Shown: positions 14,307 through 25,188 of the stretch, piece by piece | Layout of the letters: each line of letters starts with the position of its first letter | How positions within the stretch are numbered: position 1 is the stretch's first letter | DNA from: Trogon surrucura | Taxonomy: Eukaryota; Chordata; Aves; Trogoniformes; Trogonidae | Assembly: GCA_020746105.1 (NCBI GenBank) | Contig: CM036620.1 | Coordinates: 496,001-560,000 of the forward strand | Direction: 5' to 3' | DNA: 64,000 nt | Notes under the pieces: generated by a model | Seen by the model: the letters and a program-made list of their open reading frames with translations, nothing else | What the model was told of the DNA's origin: nothing | Database searches by the model: none | Translations under genes and position numbers: made by a program

Positions 14307-14331
14307 GGGGCGGGGCGGGGCGGGGCGGGGC
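14307..14331 (+). repeat. (GGGGC)5 GC-box array
   Basis: Five consecutive GGGGC pentamers, preceded by two copies of CGGGAGGAGCGG, lie about 90 bp upstream of the PAQR3 start codon. Each unit junction forms a GGGGCGGGG Sp1/KLF GC-box. The array is also G-quadruplex-capable. Confidence 0.8.
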
Positions 14332-14416
14332 GGTCGGTGCCGGTCCGTGGCCGTGCCAGTCCGTGCCGGTCGGCGGCCGTGCCGGCGCGGCCCGATGCGC
14401 CGGCGGGGCGGTCAGG

Positions 14417-14601
14417 ATGCACCAGAAGCTGCTGCGGAGCGCGCACTACATCGAGCTGGGCGGCTACCAGTACTGGCCGGTGCTGGTGCCCCGCGGCATC
14501 CGGCTCTACACGTACGAGCAGATCCCCGTCTTCCTGAAGGACAACCCCTACATCACCGACGGCTACCGGGCCTACCTGCCCTCCCGCCTCTGCCTCAAGA
14601 G
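14417..14601 (+). CDS. PAQR3: PAQR3 exon 1 (start codon)
   Basis: Encodes residues 1-61 and two bases of codon 62, beginning MHQKLLRSAHYIELGGYQYW. It holds the conserved PAQR3 N-terminal segment (LVPRGIRLYTYEQIP, DNPYITDGYRAYLPS) that precedes the membrane domain. The donor is AG|GTGAGG at 14602. The ATG has A at -3. No in-frame ATG lies between it and the nearest upstream in-frame stop that I can see, although a GTG-initiated extension is open. Confidence 0.96.
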
Positions 14602-17600
14602 GTGAGGGCAGCCCCCGCCCCGCCCCGCCCCGGCCCCGGCCCGGCCCCGGCTCACACCACCCACCCCCCCCCCGCCCCGGTGTGTTCCCCGCAGCCTCTT
14701 CATCCTGTCCAACGAGACCGTCAACATCTGGAGCCACCTGCTCGGCTTCGTCCTCTTCTTCACGCTGGGGATCTACGACCTGACGGCCGTGCTGCCCGCC
14801 GCCGGCGCCTCCCGGGAGGACTTCGTCATCTGCTCCGTCTGCCTCTTCTGCTTCCAGGTGGGGCGCCCGGGGAGCTCGGGCCGGCGCGGCGGGAAGGCCC
14901 CCTCCTCGGGAAGCGGCGGCGGGGGCTGCCCGGCCAGCGGGCCCGGGCCGAGCCGGGGAAGCACGGCTGGAACTGCGGTGCTCTGCAAAGCGACCGAGCA
15001 GCCCTGGCTGGGCCGGGTTGGACTCGTTGAGTGCACGGAGCAGAGCTGGGAGGGCTGAACGCAGCTGGCCAGGGAGAGAGCCTGTGAGGAGCTGGGCAGG
15101 GGCGCTCAGCAGCGGCTGATGTGCCAGCTTTTCACCAGCTCTGCACACGAGCTTCCGTGTGAGATCAAATCTGTTTGCCAAAGCCAACTTCATGGGTGTC
15201 ACCACGTGAGCTCCGAACCCCTGGCACAATACACTCTCCCTAAAAACTGAAGAGCCGAGGAGCGCTGATTATATTCCCCAAAGAGCGCAGGATGCCCTTG
15301 CACAGCTAGAAGGGGGCAGACTCCCCGCCTGGCTTGGCACGCACTGCTGTCGTGCCCTTCCAGACTCCTCATGAGGGTGGCAGAGAAACACGGACACGTG
15401 TCAGGGACGAAATTTGATGCCAGCCTAAACGCAAATCAGCAGGCTGCGTGTAGAAGTTAAATTTCTTGAGCGCTCCCTCAGGAAAGTAACTTGAGTGCGG
15501 GGCAGATTTTGGCTTTGATTTCTCCTTGGGGTGATTGGGCCAGCAGAAATCATCATCCTGTACTCCTGAAGACTTGGCCCTGCTCCTCACCTGGCCTCAC
15601 AGCCTAGGACTCAGTGGCTCTGCTTTGTGAAGCTGTGCAGCTTGGGGTTATCGCACCTTGCCCAGTTTCCTCTACTTTGTTCCCTCTGCCACAGAAGCTC
15701 ATGAGTTTCTGCTGTTTGCTGGCAAGAATCACAACTGCTTACACCAAGTTGCACTGCCAAACACCTAACAGGTTGATCGCATGCGCTCGCCCCAGAGTTT
15801 AAGCTTGCTGTGCTCCCTGCTCATTTCTAAGAAATTAACGCGTCCTTGTTTGAACGTTTGTGTAGGTCTGCATGCTTTGCTCAGTAGGATATCACCTGTT
15901 CTGTTGTCACCGCTCAGAGAAGACGAGCCGACGATGGATGGCCTTAGATTACGCAGGAATCTCCATCGGTATCCTGGGCTGCTATGTGTCGGGCGTGTTT
16001 TATGCATTTTATTGCAATAACGTAAGTTCGAAGCAGTTGTTCACATAACGTTTAGCTCCTGTTCATCACAGGGTGTCCAAATAGAATGTTAGTCAGAAGA
16101 CAAAGGTTGAAACGAGGTCTCTCTGACACCAGCAGAACTTGGCTTCCTGAAGCGACAGGCAAACCAAGGCTTTCCTTTCAAGCTGTCAGTCACCCAAGCC
16201 TCCAGAAAATATTTAATTTTATATAAAACCAGGGCAAACGTTACTGCTCCTACCTTTGTGAAACACACGAGGCTGACGGCGGGATGTGATGTGAGCATCA
16301 TTTCCCACAAGGCTGTTTACGTGGGACAGAAGCAAGCTTATTTTCTCGTCGTCTTATAGAGGACAAGTAAAATTTGCTCCTTGCACAGGCCTAGATTACA
16401 TCCAGGCCTGCAGTGGAGGCAGTGAACAGGTAGTCCACGAAGTCAGCGGGGGCAGAGAGATATGTTAATACGGTTTGGTGAAAGCACTGCTTGGAGTAAA
16501 TGACGTTCAACAAGGTATCCCCGAGTGAGAGACCCCCTTCCCCTCGCTGCCCAGGCATAAATACAAGTCCATTCATTCAAACCCCACCATTTGTGCCCGC
16601 AGCAGGGACAGGAGGGTTGATATAACATACACTCAGTAATGTCAACTTTCTACCCCAAGTTTACTTTTACACGTGATGAGAAAAACCCACAAACTTGCTT
16701 TTGTTTCTTTTTTTCTCAGTACTGGCGTCAGGTCTATTTAATCACTGTGCTGGCAATGATCTTGGCAGTATTTTTTGCTCAGATTCACCCCAGTTACCTC
16801 ACGCAACAGTGGCAGAGACTGCGCTCCGTCATCTTTTGCTCGGTGTCCGGATATGGAATTGTTCCCACTATCCACTGGGTTTGGCTCAACGGCGGGATTG
16901 GTGCCTCCATTGTACAGGTAAAAGAGACAAAAAAAGAAGCAAGTAAGATTGTCTTTCATGTTGCCATCTTCCTTCAGGCCTCTTGCTCTTCGGGAAACGA
17001 GGGGGAAGCAGCGAGACTTGTCATTACTTTGAGCACAGAATTCTTCCTGTGACGACACAATCCAATTGCAAACGCTTCATTTGTAGGGGAGCAGCGCACA
17101 GGCTGAGTAGGTTCAATCGGCTTTACCAGTTGAAATCTGCACCACGAGAAGCGAGTGTGACCGAGCACACCTGCCCGAGGGACAGAGCAGCCCGCGGAGG
17201 TGGCCACTAATTGTCTCATCGGTGTCCTCCTCATCTGTTCCCTGGGTCGGCAGCTAAAATCAGCATTTGCCTGCTCAGCCCTCTCTCTCTCGCACAACCC
17301 TCAACATCAGCATGAAGCTGCTGAACTACTTTCCTGTTCTTACTTCACCGCTTGGAATTACACACTGAAAACCAGGCAGTGTGGGACAGCTGAAGCCAGG
17401 ACAGCGTGCCCCAATATTAAACCCCCAGCAATCACCGCAAGCACCCAGGGACCTGATTGTGCTGAGGACAAAGCTTTTTTTCCTAGCAGGCCATAACCGT
17501 GCATGTCCTTAGGCTGGTCCTGCTGAAGGACTGTCACCTGGCGCGAGGGTTCAGTGCAGAGCTGCTGGTGGTGTGGAAGGGGAGTATTTAGAAATATTTG

Positions 17601-18431
17601 TAGTCTTGAGATGGGGCACTTAACACCTGCTGTCTGAAAATCAGATGATGGTCCTCCCTGGTCTTTCCCTGGTTAGTTTCTTCTGGCGTAGCAGAACGCG
17701 ATTTCCATACTCCAGAAAAAGTCTCCGCTTCTGGCAGCCAAACTTTCACTTCCCCCTCGGGTTGTGCCCGAAGGTAACACAGGCAGTGAAGCGAGATTCA
17801 GTTTTGTCACGCCGCCTTCTTTTTTTCTGCTTTTATCTCCTAACAGAATAGGAGAGCTTCCTTTTCTTTTGCAGGAGTTTGCTCCGCGTGTAGTTGTCAT
17901 GTACTTCATCGCTGCTGTAGCTTTTCTCTTCTATATTTCCAAAGTTCCAGAAAGATACTTCCCAGGTAGGAAATTCTCTTCCGGGTGTTTTAAGCTTCCT
18001 GCAGCGTCACGGTCCTGAGCTTCCTGTGAGAAAACAGTTGACCATGTTGCTCTTGAAGTTTTCTCCCATGGAGTAAAATGTTGCGTGCATTTGCTTTGAA
18101 CAAAAAAAAAAAAAAAAGAAAAGGCAGAGGCAGACAACCTCTGCTGAAGTTCGTTAAAGAGCTTTCCCTGCCTCCGAGCAGGCGGAGAGTACACTGTCGC
18201 TTGGGAGGCGACTGACTGCTAACTGCATCGCACGAGTTATTGCTAAATGGAACGATTTAACCACTTTTCTCCTCCTCCTTCTCCGCAGGACAGTTAAACT
18301 ACCTCGGCTCGAGTCACCAGGTGTGGCACGTCCTGGCAGTGGTGATGCTGTACTGGTGGCACCAGTCCACGGTGTACATCATGCAGTACCGGCACAGCAA
18401 GCCCTGTCCCGAGCACGGCGCAGACCTGTGA
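14417..18431 (+). CDS. PAQR3: PAQR3, progestin and adipoQ receptor family member 3 (complete, six exons)
   Basis: Six exons (14417-14601, 14695-14857, 15866-16021, 16720-16917, 17875-17965, 18289-18431) join in frame with GT-AG introns to give 936 nt, or 311 residues plus stop, the same length as human PAQR3 as I recall it. The protein has a cytosolic N-terminus, then about seven hydrophobic segments (roughly residues 73-93, 106-128, 143-165, 169-189, 203-227, 240-257, 276-296). PAQR family signatures are present: E69-x2-N72-x3-H76, D144 in LDYAG, and H274-x3-H278; in this family these form the zinc site. Known role of the family member: a Golgi-resident protein that sequesters RAF1 from the plasma membrane and anchors SCAP/SREBP at the Golgi. 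The start chosen is the ATG at 14417 (A at -3), which gives the conserved MHQKLL start. The whole coding span is only 4 kb, with a 93 bp first intron. Identification is secure. Confidence 0.97.
14602..15865 (+). other. PAQR3: PAQR3 introns 1 and 2
   Basis: Intron 1 (14602-14694) is 93 bp of C-rich repeats such as CCCCG and CCCCGG and a run of about 11 C. Intron 2 (14858-15865) starts inside the CpG island and becomes ordinary sequence after about 15.1 kb. I see no coding or repeat content in intron 2. Exon 2 (14695-14857) lies between them. Confidence 0.85.
14695..14857 (+). CDS. PAQR3: PAQR3 exon 2
   Basis: Begins after CCCCGCAG and completes Ser62, then encodes residues to Gln116. It contains the family motif NETVNIWSHLLGF and the first membrane segment, then the start of the second (DFVICSVCLFCFQ). 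The donor is CAG|GTGGGG. It is separated from exon 1 by only 93 bp of very GC-rich DNA. Confidence 0.96.
15866..16021 (+). CDS. PAQR3: PAQR3 exon 3
   Basis: 52 complete codons (residues 117-168), from the VCMLCSVGYHLF segment through ALDYAGISIGILGCYVSG to the end of the third membrane helix. The acceptor is TTTGTGTAG and the donor AAC|GTAAGT. Asp144 in LDYAG is one of the conserved family positions. Confidence 0.96.
16720..16917 (+). CDS. PAQR3: PAQR3 exon 4
   Basis: 66 complete codons (residues 169-234): YWRQVYLITVLAMILAVFF opens the fourth membrane segment, followed by the loop with QIHPSYLTQQWQRLRS and the fifth segment ending HWVWLNGGIGASIVQ. The acceptor is TTTCTCAG and the donor CAG|GTAAAA. 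Confidence 0.96.
17875..17965 (+). CDS. PAQR3: PAQR3 exon 5
   Basis: Residues 235-264 plus one base of codon 265: EFAPRVVVMYFIAAVAFLFY (sixth membrane segment), then ISKVPERYFPG. The acceptor is TTTTGCAG and the donor CCAG|GTAGGA. This is the shortest exon of the gene. Confidence 0.95.
18289..18431 (+). CDS. PAQR3: PAQR3 exon 6 (stop codon)
   Basis: Residues 265-311 and TGA at 18429-18431. It carries the last membrane helix and the family His pair in SSHQVWHVLAVVMLYWWHQS, then the short tail QYRHSKPCPEHGADL. The last few residues differ from the mammalian ending I recall; the rest is nearly identical. The acceptor is CTCCGCAG. Confidence 0.96.
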
Positions 18432-20815
18432 GGGGAGGTACAGGCAGCTTCCGTACTGCTGGGGAGTCTAACGAGTGGAAGGTTAAATCATCCTGCTTTT
18501 AGCTCGTCACAAGCTTTGGAGAGCGTTAGGATTTGCCCCGCAGTAGCCTTCACAGAATGTTTGGGGTTGGAAGGGAGTGATGCGGATTTCTTGGAAATGG
18601 GATAAGGGTGGATGATTTTGCACACACACCAAGTGACTAAACCTGTTTCCCTGCTGTATTTCAGAGGCACGGCAATGAGATTTCTGTCTTGGAGGGCCTG
18701 GACCTTACCTAATGAGCTGAGCTGTGAAGTTAAGCACTGAGGGAGTTCCTTTTTTGACTCCTGGACTGTTACCCGCTTGCTGGGACCATACAGGATTGGG
18801 AATATCGAAAAAAAACCCAGCAGTATTGCCTGGAATCTTGAGATGCATTTTCTTCTCAGTCAGTTCCTGTTCTGCAGTCAAGAACAGAACAGGTCCTCCT
18901 CCAGCGGGACGACAGAAAGGTTGGCTGCAAAATTCACCTTTTGGATCACAGCAGTGTATTTTTTTTTTCTCATTAAAAACAAACAGCAGAGGATGGGGCC
19001 CTTGCTGAGCTAACGGGCTCACATGCCAGGCTCTCGGGTTTTGTTTAAGTGCATAATTAAGAAACCGCTCCTGCCGGCGTGCTGGCCAGACCCCGGCAAC
19101 TGCGGGACCTGGTCTCAGCTGTACAGCGCGTGGCATCCTTCGAGTCTTTGTCTGAAAAGCGTCTTTAAGCTTCAGCATCGGCACAGTCACGTATAAAATT
19201 GAACTGAGTGGAATCTTGTACTCTTTTCGGCAAGCAGTTCTCCTTTTTTTTTGGGAAGATAAGGTGACGTATCGTGCAGCATCACTGTGTCTTTGTTTCA
19301 GATCTTAAAAACTGCTTCCCCCAGTAGGGGTGGTGCCATTACTTGAAGAAATTTCTGTAGACCCCTCAAGTTTGGAAAGAGCAATCTAAAATATTTCAGG
19401 ACTAAGCCTGGGTGTTCGTCCTCGTTAGCATGTTGCAAGCAGTAAGGGTTGCTAAGAATTTTTTTTAAGCTGCATTTATTTACCAGGAGGAAATGACAGC
19501 CCCAGTTACGAACCTCCTGGGGACTCACATCACGTAACTGTGGCCTTTGAAGGTGTGATGTATCGCACTGCACTTGCAGACTTTGGTACCGAAAATGACT
19601 TGCCGCCATGAGCTTTCCCCAGCAAAGAGGCTGCCCTGGGTTTTAGCAGCTGTGATGAAACCCTCTTTTGTGAACTCGAAGCTGAGGAGACACGGAACAC
19701 GCAGGTTATTAGACAGCTGTAGCTCAGCACGATCAATTTGGCTGGGTGCTACTTTTTTGGTTGTAACATGGTAGGAATTCTTCAAGATATTTGGGTTAGA
19801 ATGAGCATTTGAGTGGATGCCATAGGGCAGAACTTGCTTGTGGTTGCAGTTCAGCTGAGCAGTGGTAGCAAATGCCGCTGCCTTGTGTGGAGTTAGTCAG
19901 CACAAGATGTCTGGAGATGCTGCTGCCCACCTGAAGATGCTGTTACCGCCTGATGCCAAGGGGCTTAAGTTTGGGACACGACAGAACTGCCCTCGCTACG
20001 ACACCCCTCGTTACCTGCATGCCCTTAACGAACCGCCAGACCTTGCCGACGCCAGGCCGCTGCCTCTCTCCTCTTGGAGAGGCTTTTCCCCAGCTGGGAT
20101 TTAGCTCACCCCCAGGAGGACAGGCTGGCTTTTCGCAGTGCCCCCCAAAGCTGCCTCCTCCCTGGGCTGAGCGAGCCCAGCTCCCTGAGCCTCTTCCGCC
20201 AGGGACGTGCCAAGGACCACCCGCTACTGATGGAAACGTACTGTGGGGCAGCTCGGCCCTCGCCCGGGGTGGAGAAGGCGGATGCCGACTTCTCTGCCGG
20301 TCTGCCGGAGAGCAGGGCTGGCTGCTAGATTCATTGCGTTGTCTGGCTTTTTCGTCTGGCTTTTTTCAGCAGCAGAAACAAACAGTGGCAAGAACTGACT
20401 TGGCATTTACAATTCAACTCCCAGACCTTGGAGCCTTTCAGTGTAAACACTGTTGGGGTTTGGTTTTTTATTTTTTTTTTATTTTTGAACTTGACAGCCA
20501 AGCAAGTTTCAAGTGCACTGATGACTACTACTGAGGCCTCACAAGGGACCTGCAAGTAAAAGCCTGTTCCCAGTGTTACACGAACAGTATTTGAATAACG
20601 CGAGTTTGTCTGCCGGAAGCATCCTGACTTACTGACTTCATAGTTTGCCAATGTATTTTTTTTATGTCACCTCATAACTGCTGTAGCAGTTTGCACTGGA
20701 AAAGGCAAGTGACTGCGAAACTGTACGTTTTTGTTACCCTGACATAATTTCTCAAGCTGCATGATGGTCTTTTATGTACAGACTGAACCGGTAAATAAAT
20801 TTGAGTTCATTGGGT
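18432..20815 (+). other. PAQR3: PAQR3 3' UTR
   Basis: Runs from the stop codon to a canonical AATAAA at 20794-20799 followed by a GT-rich stretch, so cleavage near 20815 is expected. It contains an AU-rich ATTTATTTA at 19474-19482 and several T-rich runs, including one near 20466-20485. A short stretch at 18554-18577 (GGGTTGGAAGGGA) resembles an inverted CR1 tail but is too short to call. No second coding region was found. Confidence 0.7.
20794..20799 (+). terminator. PAQR3: PAQR3 polyadenylation signal AATAAA
   Basis: Canonical hexamer inside GTAAATAAATTTG with GT-rich sequence just downstream (TTCATTGGGTGTTTA). It is the best + strand signal after the PAQR3 stop before convergent BMP2K territory begins. 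An ATTAAA near 18.97 kb is a possible earlier site. Confidence 0.65.
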
Positions 20816-21279
20816 GTTTACTTGGCAGTTAAATCCTTCTTGCGCCTCAGATAGGGAAATGACAAATGGGAGTTGCTCGGCTTCACAACTTCTGTCCCCT
20901 CCCCGGGATTTGAACAGGCACGGAGACTCTCCTGCACTGTCAGGGCAGGGCGTGGGTTTGAGCCGCAAGATTCCCCTGGTCCCTTTAGCTACCACCAGGA
21001 ATGAGAACACATCCTTGGGAAACGGCTCTGCAGTTGGGCTCTAAAGCCTGACACTGAACCTAAGGATGAAAAGCAGTGCATCACTGACAGGTTTCTAACA
21101 AGCTGGACAAAGCAAGATGACTGGGCAGCAACTGCAAGTATTGTGAAACACGTGGGAAAGAGTGGCAGGAGCCTACAGCTCCAAAAGACCATCTGCATAA
21201 GCAGTGTTGCTCACAGGGAATTTCGCTAAGGCCAAAACAAGAACACTTCAAATGGGATGCTTAAGGATGTCTACCAAGC
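20816..21279. other. Tail-to-tail intergenic gap between PAQR3 and BMP2K
   Basis: About 0.46 kb of unique sequence between the PAQR3 poly(A) site and the most distal BMP2K candidate site. I see no repeat or coding region in it. Confidence 0.4.
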
Positions 21280-24200
21280 CACTGTTATCACATCTGTTTA
21301 TTTAACAACTGCAAGTATTTTATGACTTACATCAGTTTCACAAAAAAAGTTAAAGTTCTCTGTTTAGTGGTACACAAAAAAAAAAAAAGCTTGAGAAACT
21401 TGAAGTCTACCAAGAAGTGGAAGTGTAGTTCAGGAAAGTGCACTTAAAAGCTGAATGCCAGCAACTTTAAAACAGTATTTTTGCTCTTCAATATTAGGTG
21501 GCACCTTAGTCGCAGACTGAGCTACACACACAGCTTCCTTGATCTTCCTCTCGGAATACGCACTTCAGAAAAGCAACAGAGCAGCCACCCTTTGCACTTT
21601 GTTTTCTTTTGCATCATTCCCGCGTATTCGCTCCCTCAAATCGCACGCGACTGGTGGCGGCTGCTGCGTTACCAAAGACACCGCAACTCCCAAGAGATAC
21701 GTGATGGGTGCCAGGATGTGTATATTTTATATATAGGTCCCATATATAAAAATACACGGTATCGTATAAAAAAACCTGCAGATAAACTCTTATTCTCACA
21801 GTAGCAAATATATCAAGTTATTTTCACAGTACGTGGTGTTACTAACTGGGACACCCAGAACGACTACAAGTTACTTCCTCCCGCCTTTCGCAGGGCAGCC
21901 AAAACCAACGCGCGCGTCTCGGGGCCCCTTGCAACTCTGCACAGCGACACGACCACCTTATGTTTCCTTCTGCGACCACTAAGGGCTTCTCTGCAGCCTC
22001 TGGCAGAACCTCCCTCTTGAGCAGCTGATTCCAGAAGGCCTGTGGTTCAGCCGTTCCACAAGTTCAAGACCAAGCTGTAAAAGCCAATCGATGTTTTTGG
22101 TTGGAGGTGTCAGATCACAATATGTTCCGTGGCAAGGACGCGCACGAGCACGCACACGCCCCAGATAAAGGCCAAAGGGCTTGGCGGTCCCCGACAGCGC
22201 CGCATTTGGCCTCTGTTGAAGACCAGCTCTCAGCTGGCGTTAAACCCAAACCTGGGTTTAGGTTGGTATAAATGACACGTACCACGCAAAGTCCGCGTAG
22301 CGAGGCATACTCATCTCTTGGCAGTCACAAGACAGGAAAAAATAATCTTGACTCGCGAAACAAAAAGGTTAGCTTTCGCAAAAAGCTGTTTGCTAACAAG
22401 AACGCCGAGAACTAGGTTTATTAAGGCTGTCAGAAAGCGAGTATCACCCGCCAGCCATAAGTTGTGCACAGCCAGAGGCACTACGCCAGCTTTAGAGCTA
22501 CCTGAGCTTACACTCGGCTTTTATCTCAACCCTCACGCTCTGCGTACAACCCCCTTTCAGCCTTCCTGTGGCGTAACACAACCAGTCACGGACCCTCTGC
22601 CAAACACCAAACCAACCCGCCACGCCGGGAGAACCTGTAGCACTCCTCAGCCTCGGGTCTCACGTTTAGCAGACAAAAACAAAACACGCTTCCTTCTGTC
22701 CTTAATTTACCCGAACATTTAGGCCCACGCCAAGGCTGAGGATGCACGGCCTCCTCCCGAGCAGCAGCTGCGCGGCTTCGGCGAGGACCGGCTGCACTTA
22801 CAACCATGAGTCGAGTCGCCCGTTGGTTTTTCTCTCGATTCATTTCCACCCACCTGCCCCGTCTGTCTTCGCATTCTGTCCCAGCAGCTCCTCAGGCTGG
22901 TAAGTTAGAGGTCAGAAGCAAACCACAGGAAGGCAGCTCGCAAGCACATGCACAGGGGGAGGGGGAAAAAAAGCAAAGAAGCAAAACACTAAACAAAAGA
23001 CAAACGGTTAACCTGAGTATCGAAAATGCTACAAAACTCGGCGTGCGCTTCTTAGAGCCTTTGGCACAAAAAGAACCCAGGTGAGAACAGCAGTCATAAA
23101 GCCTAGGAAACTCCTGGGCCAAGAGAGCTGAAACATTCCTACTCAGAACCTCCTAAAAGCTTCACCTCTAAGCCTCAAGAAGGCGTACTTAACCAAGTGT
23201 GACTCAACATTTCACTTTGACCCTGTGAGAAAAATTAAATCGAGGAAGGTGAAGGTAATGAAGGTGTAAAGCTCTGTACGAGCTACTTTCCAACTCCGGG
23301 ACTAGGGGAAGCTCTCCCGCCTCACTCTGAGGGAGCCTTTATCATCAAACCACCCCCCAAAGGAGTCAGGTGACTTGCTTTTACTATGTTGCTATCAACC
23401 AACACTGGAAGGGATCCACCTCCCAGACCTCAGGACAACCACGCAACCAGGAGGACTCTGGGGGAAAAATAAAATACAATCATAAAATATTTAAGTCCTG
23501 CGGAAAGGGGGGGAATGGGGGGGGGACGATACACACAACCCCAAGCGCTTTTTCACCCTCCATATATAAACATCCAATTATCTCCTCATCAGCACTCCAG
23601 AGAGCAGGACATAAAGCTGGAGAGAAGCAGGCCAGCTACCTCCTTCCTCTGTAGGACCGCCACAGAGAGAAGGCAGAGAAACGGGGCCGTCCCGAGCCGT
23701 CCCGGCCCTGCCAGCGGTGCCCACAGCTTGGCACGCATTGCAAGGCAGGGGAGAAAACGACAACACGGCAAGGAAATGCCACCCCCAACCTGCCTGTGCT
23801 CGTCATGTCGCCATCGCCACCTCGGAGGTGCGGTGCAGCAGGACAGCCCTGCCTGTAAGGCTTCGCGGTGCAAAACGCAGTTCTGCCGGCACGGCACAGC
23901 AGCCATCGGCTTCCACGAGCTGCCTGCCTCTTCCGCTCTGCTCTGAAACACGTCGGGGTTTGGAGAAGTTTCTGCAAAGCTCAGTGCACTTAGCAAAATT
24001 TTCTTAGGAAATACAGTGAAGCACAAAACCAGATTCATCAGGACTTAAAGGAACAGCAGGTTACAGTCATTCCATCAAATTATTAGCTTTAAGAAGCAAC
24101 GGCTTTGAAAGAATTCGCACCTTGTTTGCAATAAAAATCCAAGATGAAAAGCAAAGCTATTTTTGAACACAAGCCCCGATTCGTCATCAGATGTATCTGA

Positions 24201-25188
24201 TGGCTGCATCTCGCAGTCAATTGTACAAGCCACCCAAAATATTCCACATGTGCCACGTGATTTATTCCCACAAACCAGCCTCTCATCCCAGCGCGCGGAG
24301 GAGTCTTCAAAGTGCTGCAAACACTGGCTGCATCCCTGCTGGTTTACTGCCCTACATTCAGGCTTTTCGTCTCGCAATCCATTCTATTCTCTTTAGTTTG
24401 AATTCTAAGCTTCCAGCTGGCTATTTTACATTATAATGGCACTTATTGTAAAAAATAAAAATTATCCCAAAAAAAATAAAAAAATTAACTTTTAGGCACA
24501 CAAAAAAAAAATCACCTGCCTTTCATCTCTGCAGCTGCATAGATGTCTACCAGGTCCCAAGCCACAGCCACGCTCTGAAATCCTGGGCCACAGCCCCCCG
24601 AGGACTCGGCGTACGTTTGCGATGAATAAAGGTAGTTTCACCCCGAGGCCAAGACCCGACTACCTGCAGCAGATGCACCCGGCTGTCAGCACATTTTGAT
24701 TCCTAGGTCTACCGGACTGAGACACGGAGAACCTCCACGGTTCCGCCTGCCAGCCTGTACACGTGGAAAAGGTTTCTCCCGCGATCTCTGCCCGCGCCCT
24801 CCCTCCGTCAGCACATCACCGAGGACTGAAAAGGCAACGCAAAAGTGCACAACGTGTGTACCAGGGCCAAAGTCAGTGACAGACAATGATTCATATCTGG
24901 TTTCTCTTGTCATTCTGGGAACCATCTGTCACAACAGGACGAGGCTCCTGGTTTGTGGGTTCTTTTCTCTATTTCTCTCAAAAAAACTCCCTTACAGCCC
25001 CACAAACAATAAAAATTTGCCATGATTCTAAGTTTCATGATCCAAGCTGGCCACACCATCTTGAACTTGAATGAACCGCACAACCCAGGTCCCTGGGAAT
25101 TCAACCGGATAAATTACTCCGCTAATCAAAACCTCTACGACGTAGCTCGGACAGGTGGAGCGGGGCGGGGAGAACCCATGGGAAGCCA
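21280..25188 (-). other. BMP2K: Probable BMP2K 3' UTR
   Basis: Sequence downstream of the BMP2K stop with no coding content on either strand. Minus-strand AATAAA signals lie at 24261-24266, 22417-22422 and 21297-21302; the most distal would give a 3' UTR of about 3.9 kb ending about 0.5 kb from the PAQR3 end. It contains an AT-rich hairpin at 21718-21757 and G-runs at 23507-23525. Which signal is used is unknown. Confidence 0.4.
21297..21302 (-). terminator. BMP2K: Candidate distal BMP2K polyadenylation signal
   Basis: TTTATT on the + strand reads AATAAA on the minus strand. It is the last such hexamer before PAQR3 territory. The other candidates are 22417-22422 and 24261-24266. Confidence 0.35.

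Larger units (their letters stand above)
13840..15060. promoter_or_regulatory. CpG island spanning the PAQR3 promoter and exons 1-2
   Basis: GC content and CpG density rise sharply here compared with both flanks, with dense runs of CGG, GCGCC and GGGGCGG. No TATA box is obvious, which fits a CpG-island promoter. The transcription start cannot be read directly; the YY1-type motif at 14112 and the GC-box array at 14307 suggest a start between about 14.0 and 14.35 kb. Long open frames cross the island on both strands, but they follow from the near-absence of AT-rich stop codons rather than from genes. Confidence 0.85.

Noticed and set aside
13584-14537. 317-codon plus-strand open frame ending inside PAQR3 exon 1 in another frame
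   Set aside because: Same compositional cause; the PAQR3 frame in the same DNA is the conserved one.
14251-15030. 259-codon plus-strand open frame over PAQR3 exons 1-2
   Set aside because: Wrong frame relative to PAQR3 and runs through both splice sites; a GC-rich artefact.
13727-15229. 500-codon minus-strand open frame across the PAQR3 promoter and exons 1-2
   Set aside because: It is Arg/Pro/Ala/Gly-rich low complexity, antisense to real exons, and open only because the CpG island lacks stop codons. No domain is recognisable.
18554-18577. CR1-like GGGTTGGAAGGGA in the PAQR3 3' UTR
   Set aside because: Too short to tell from chance or a highly truncated copy.
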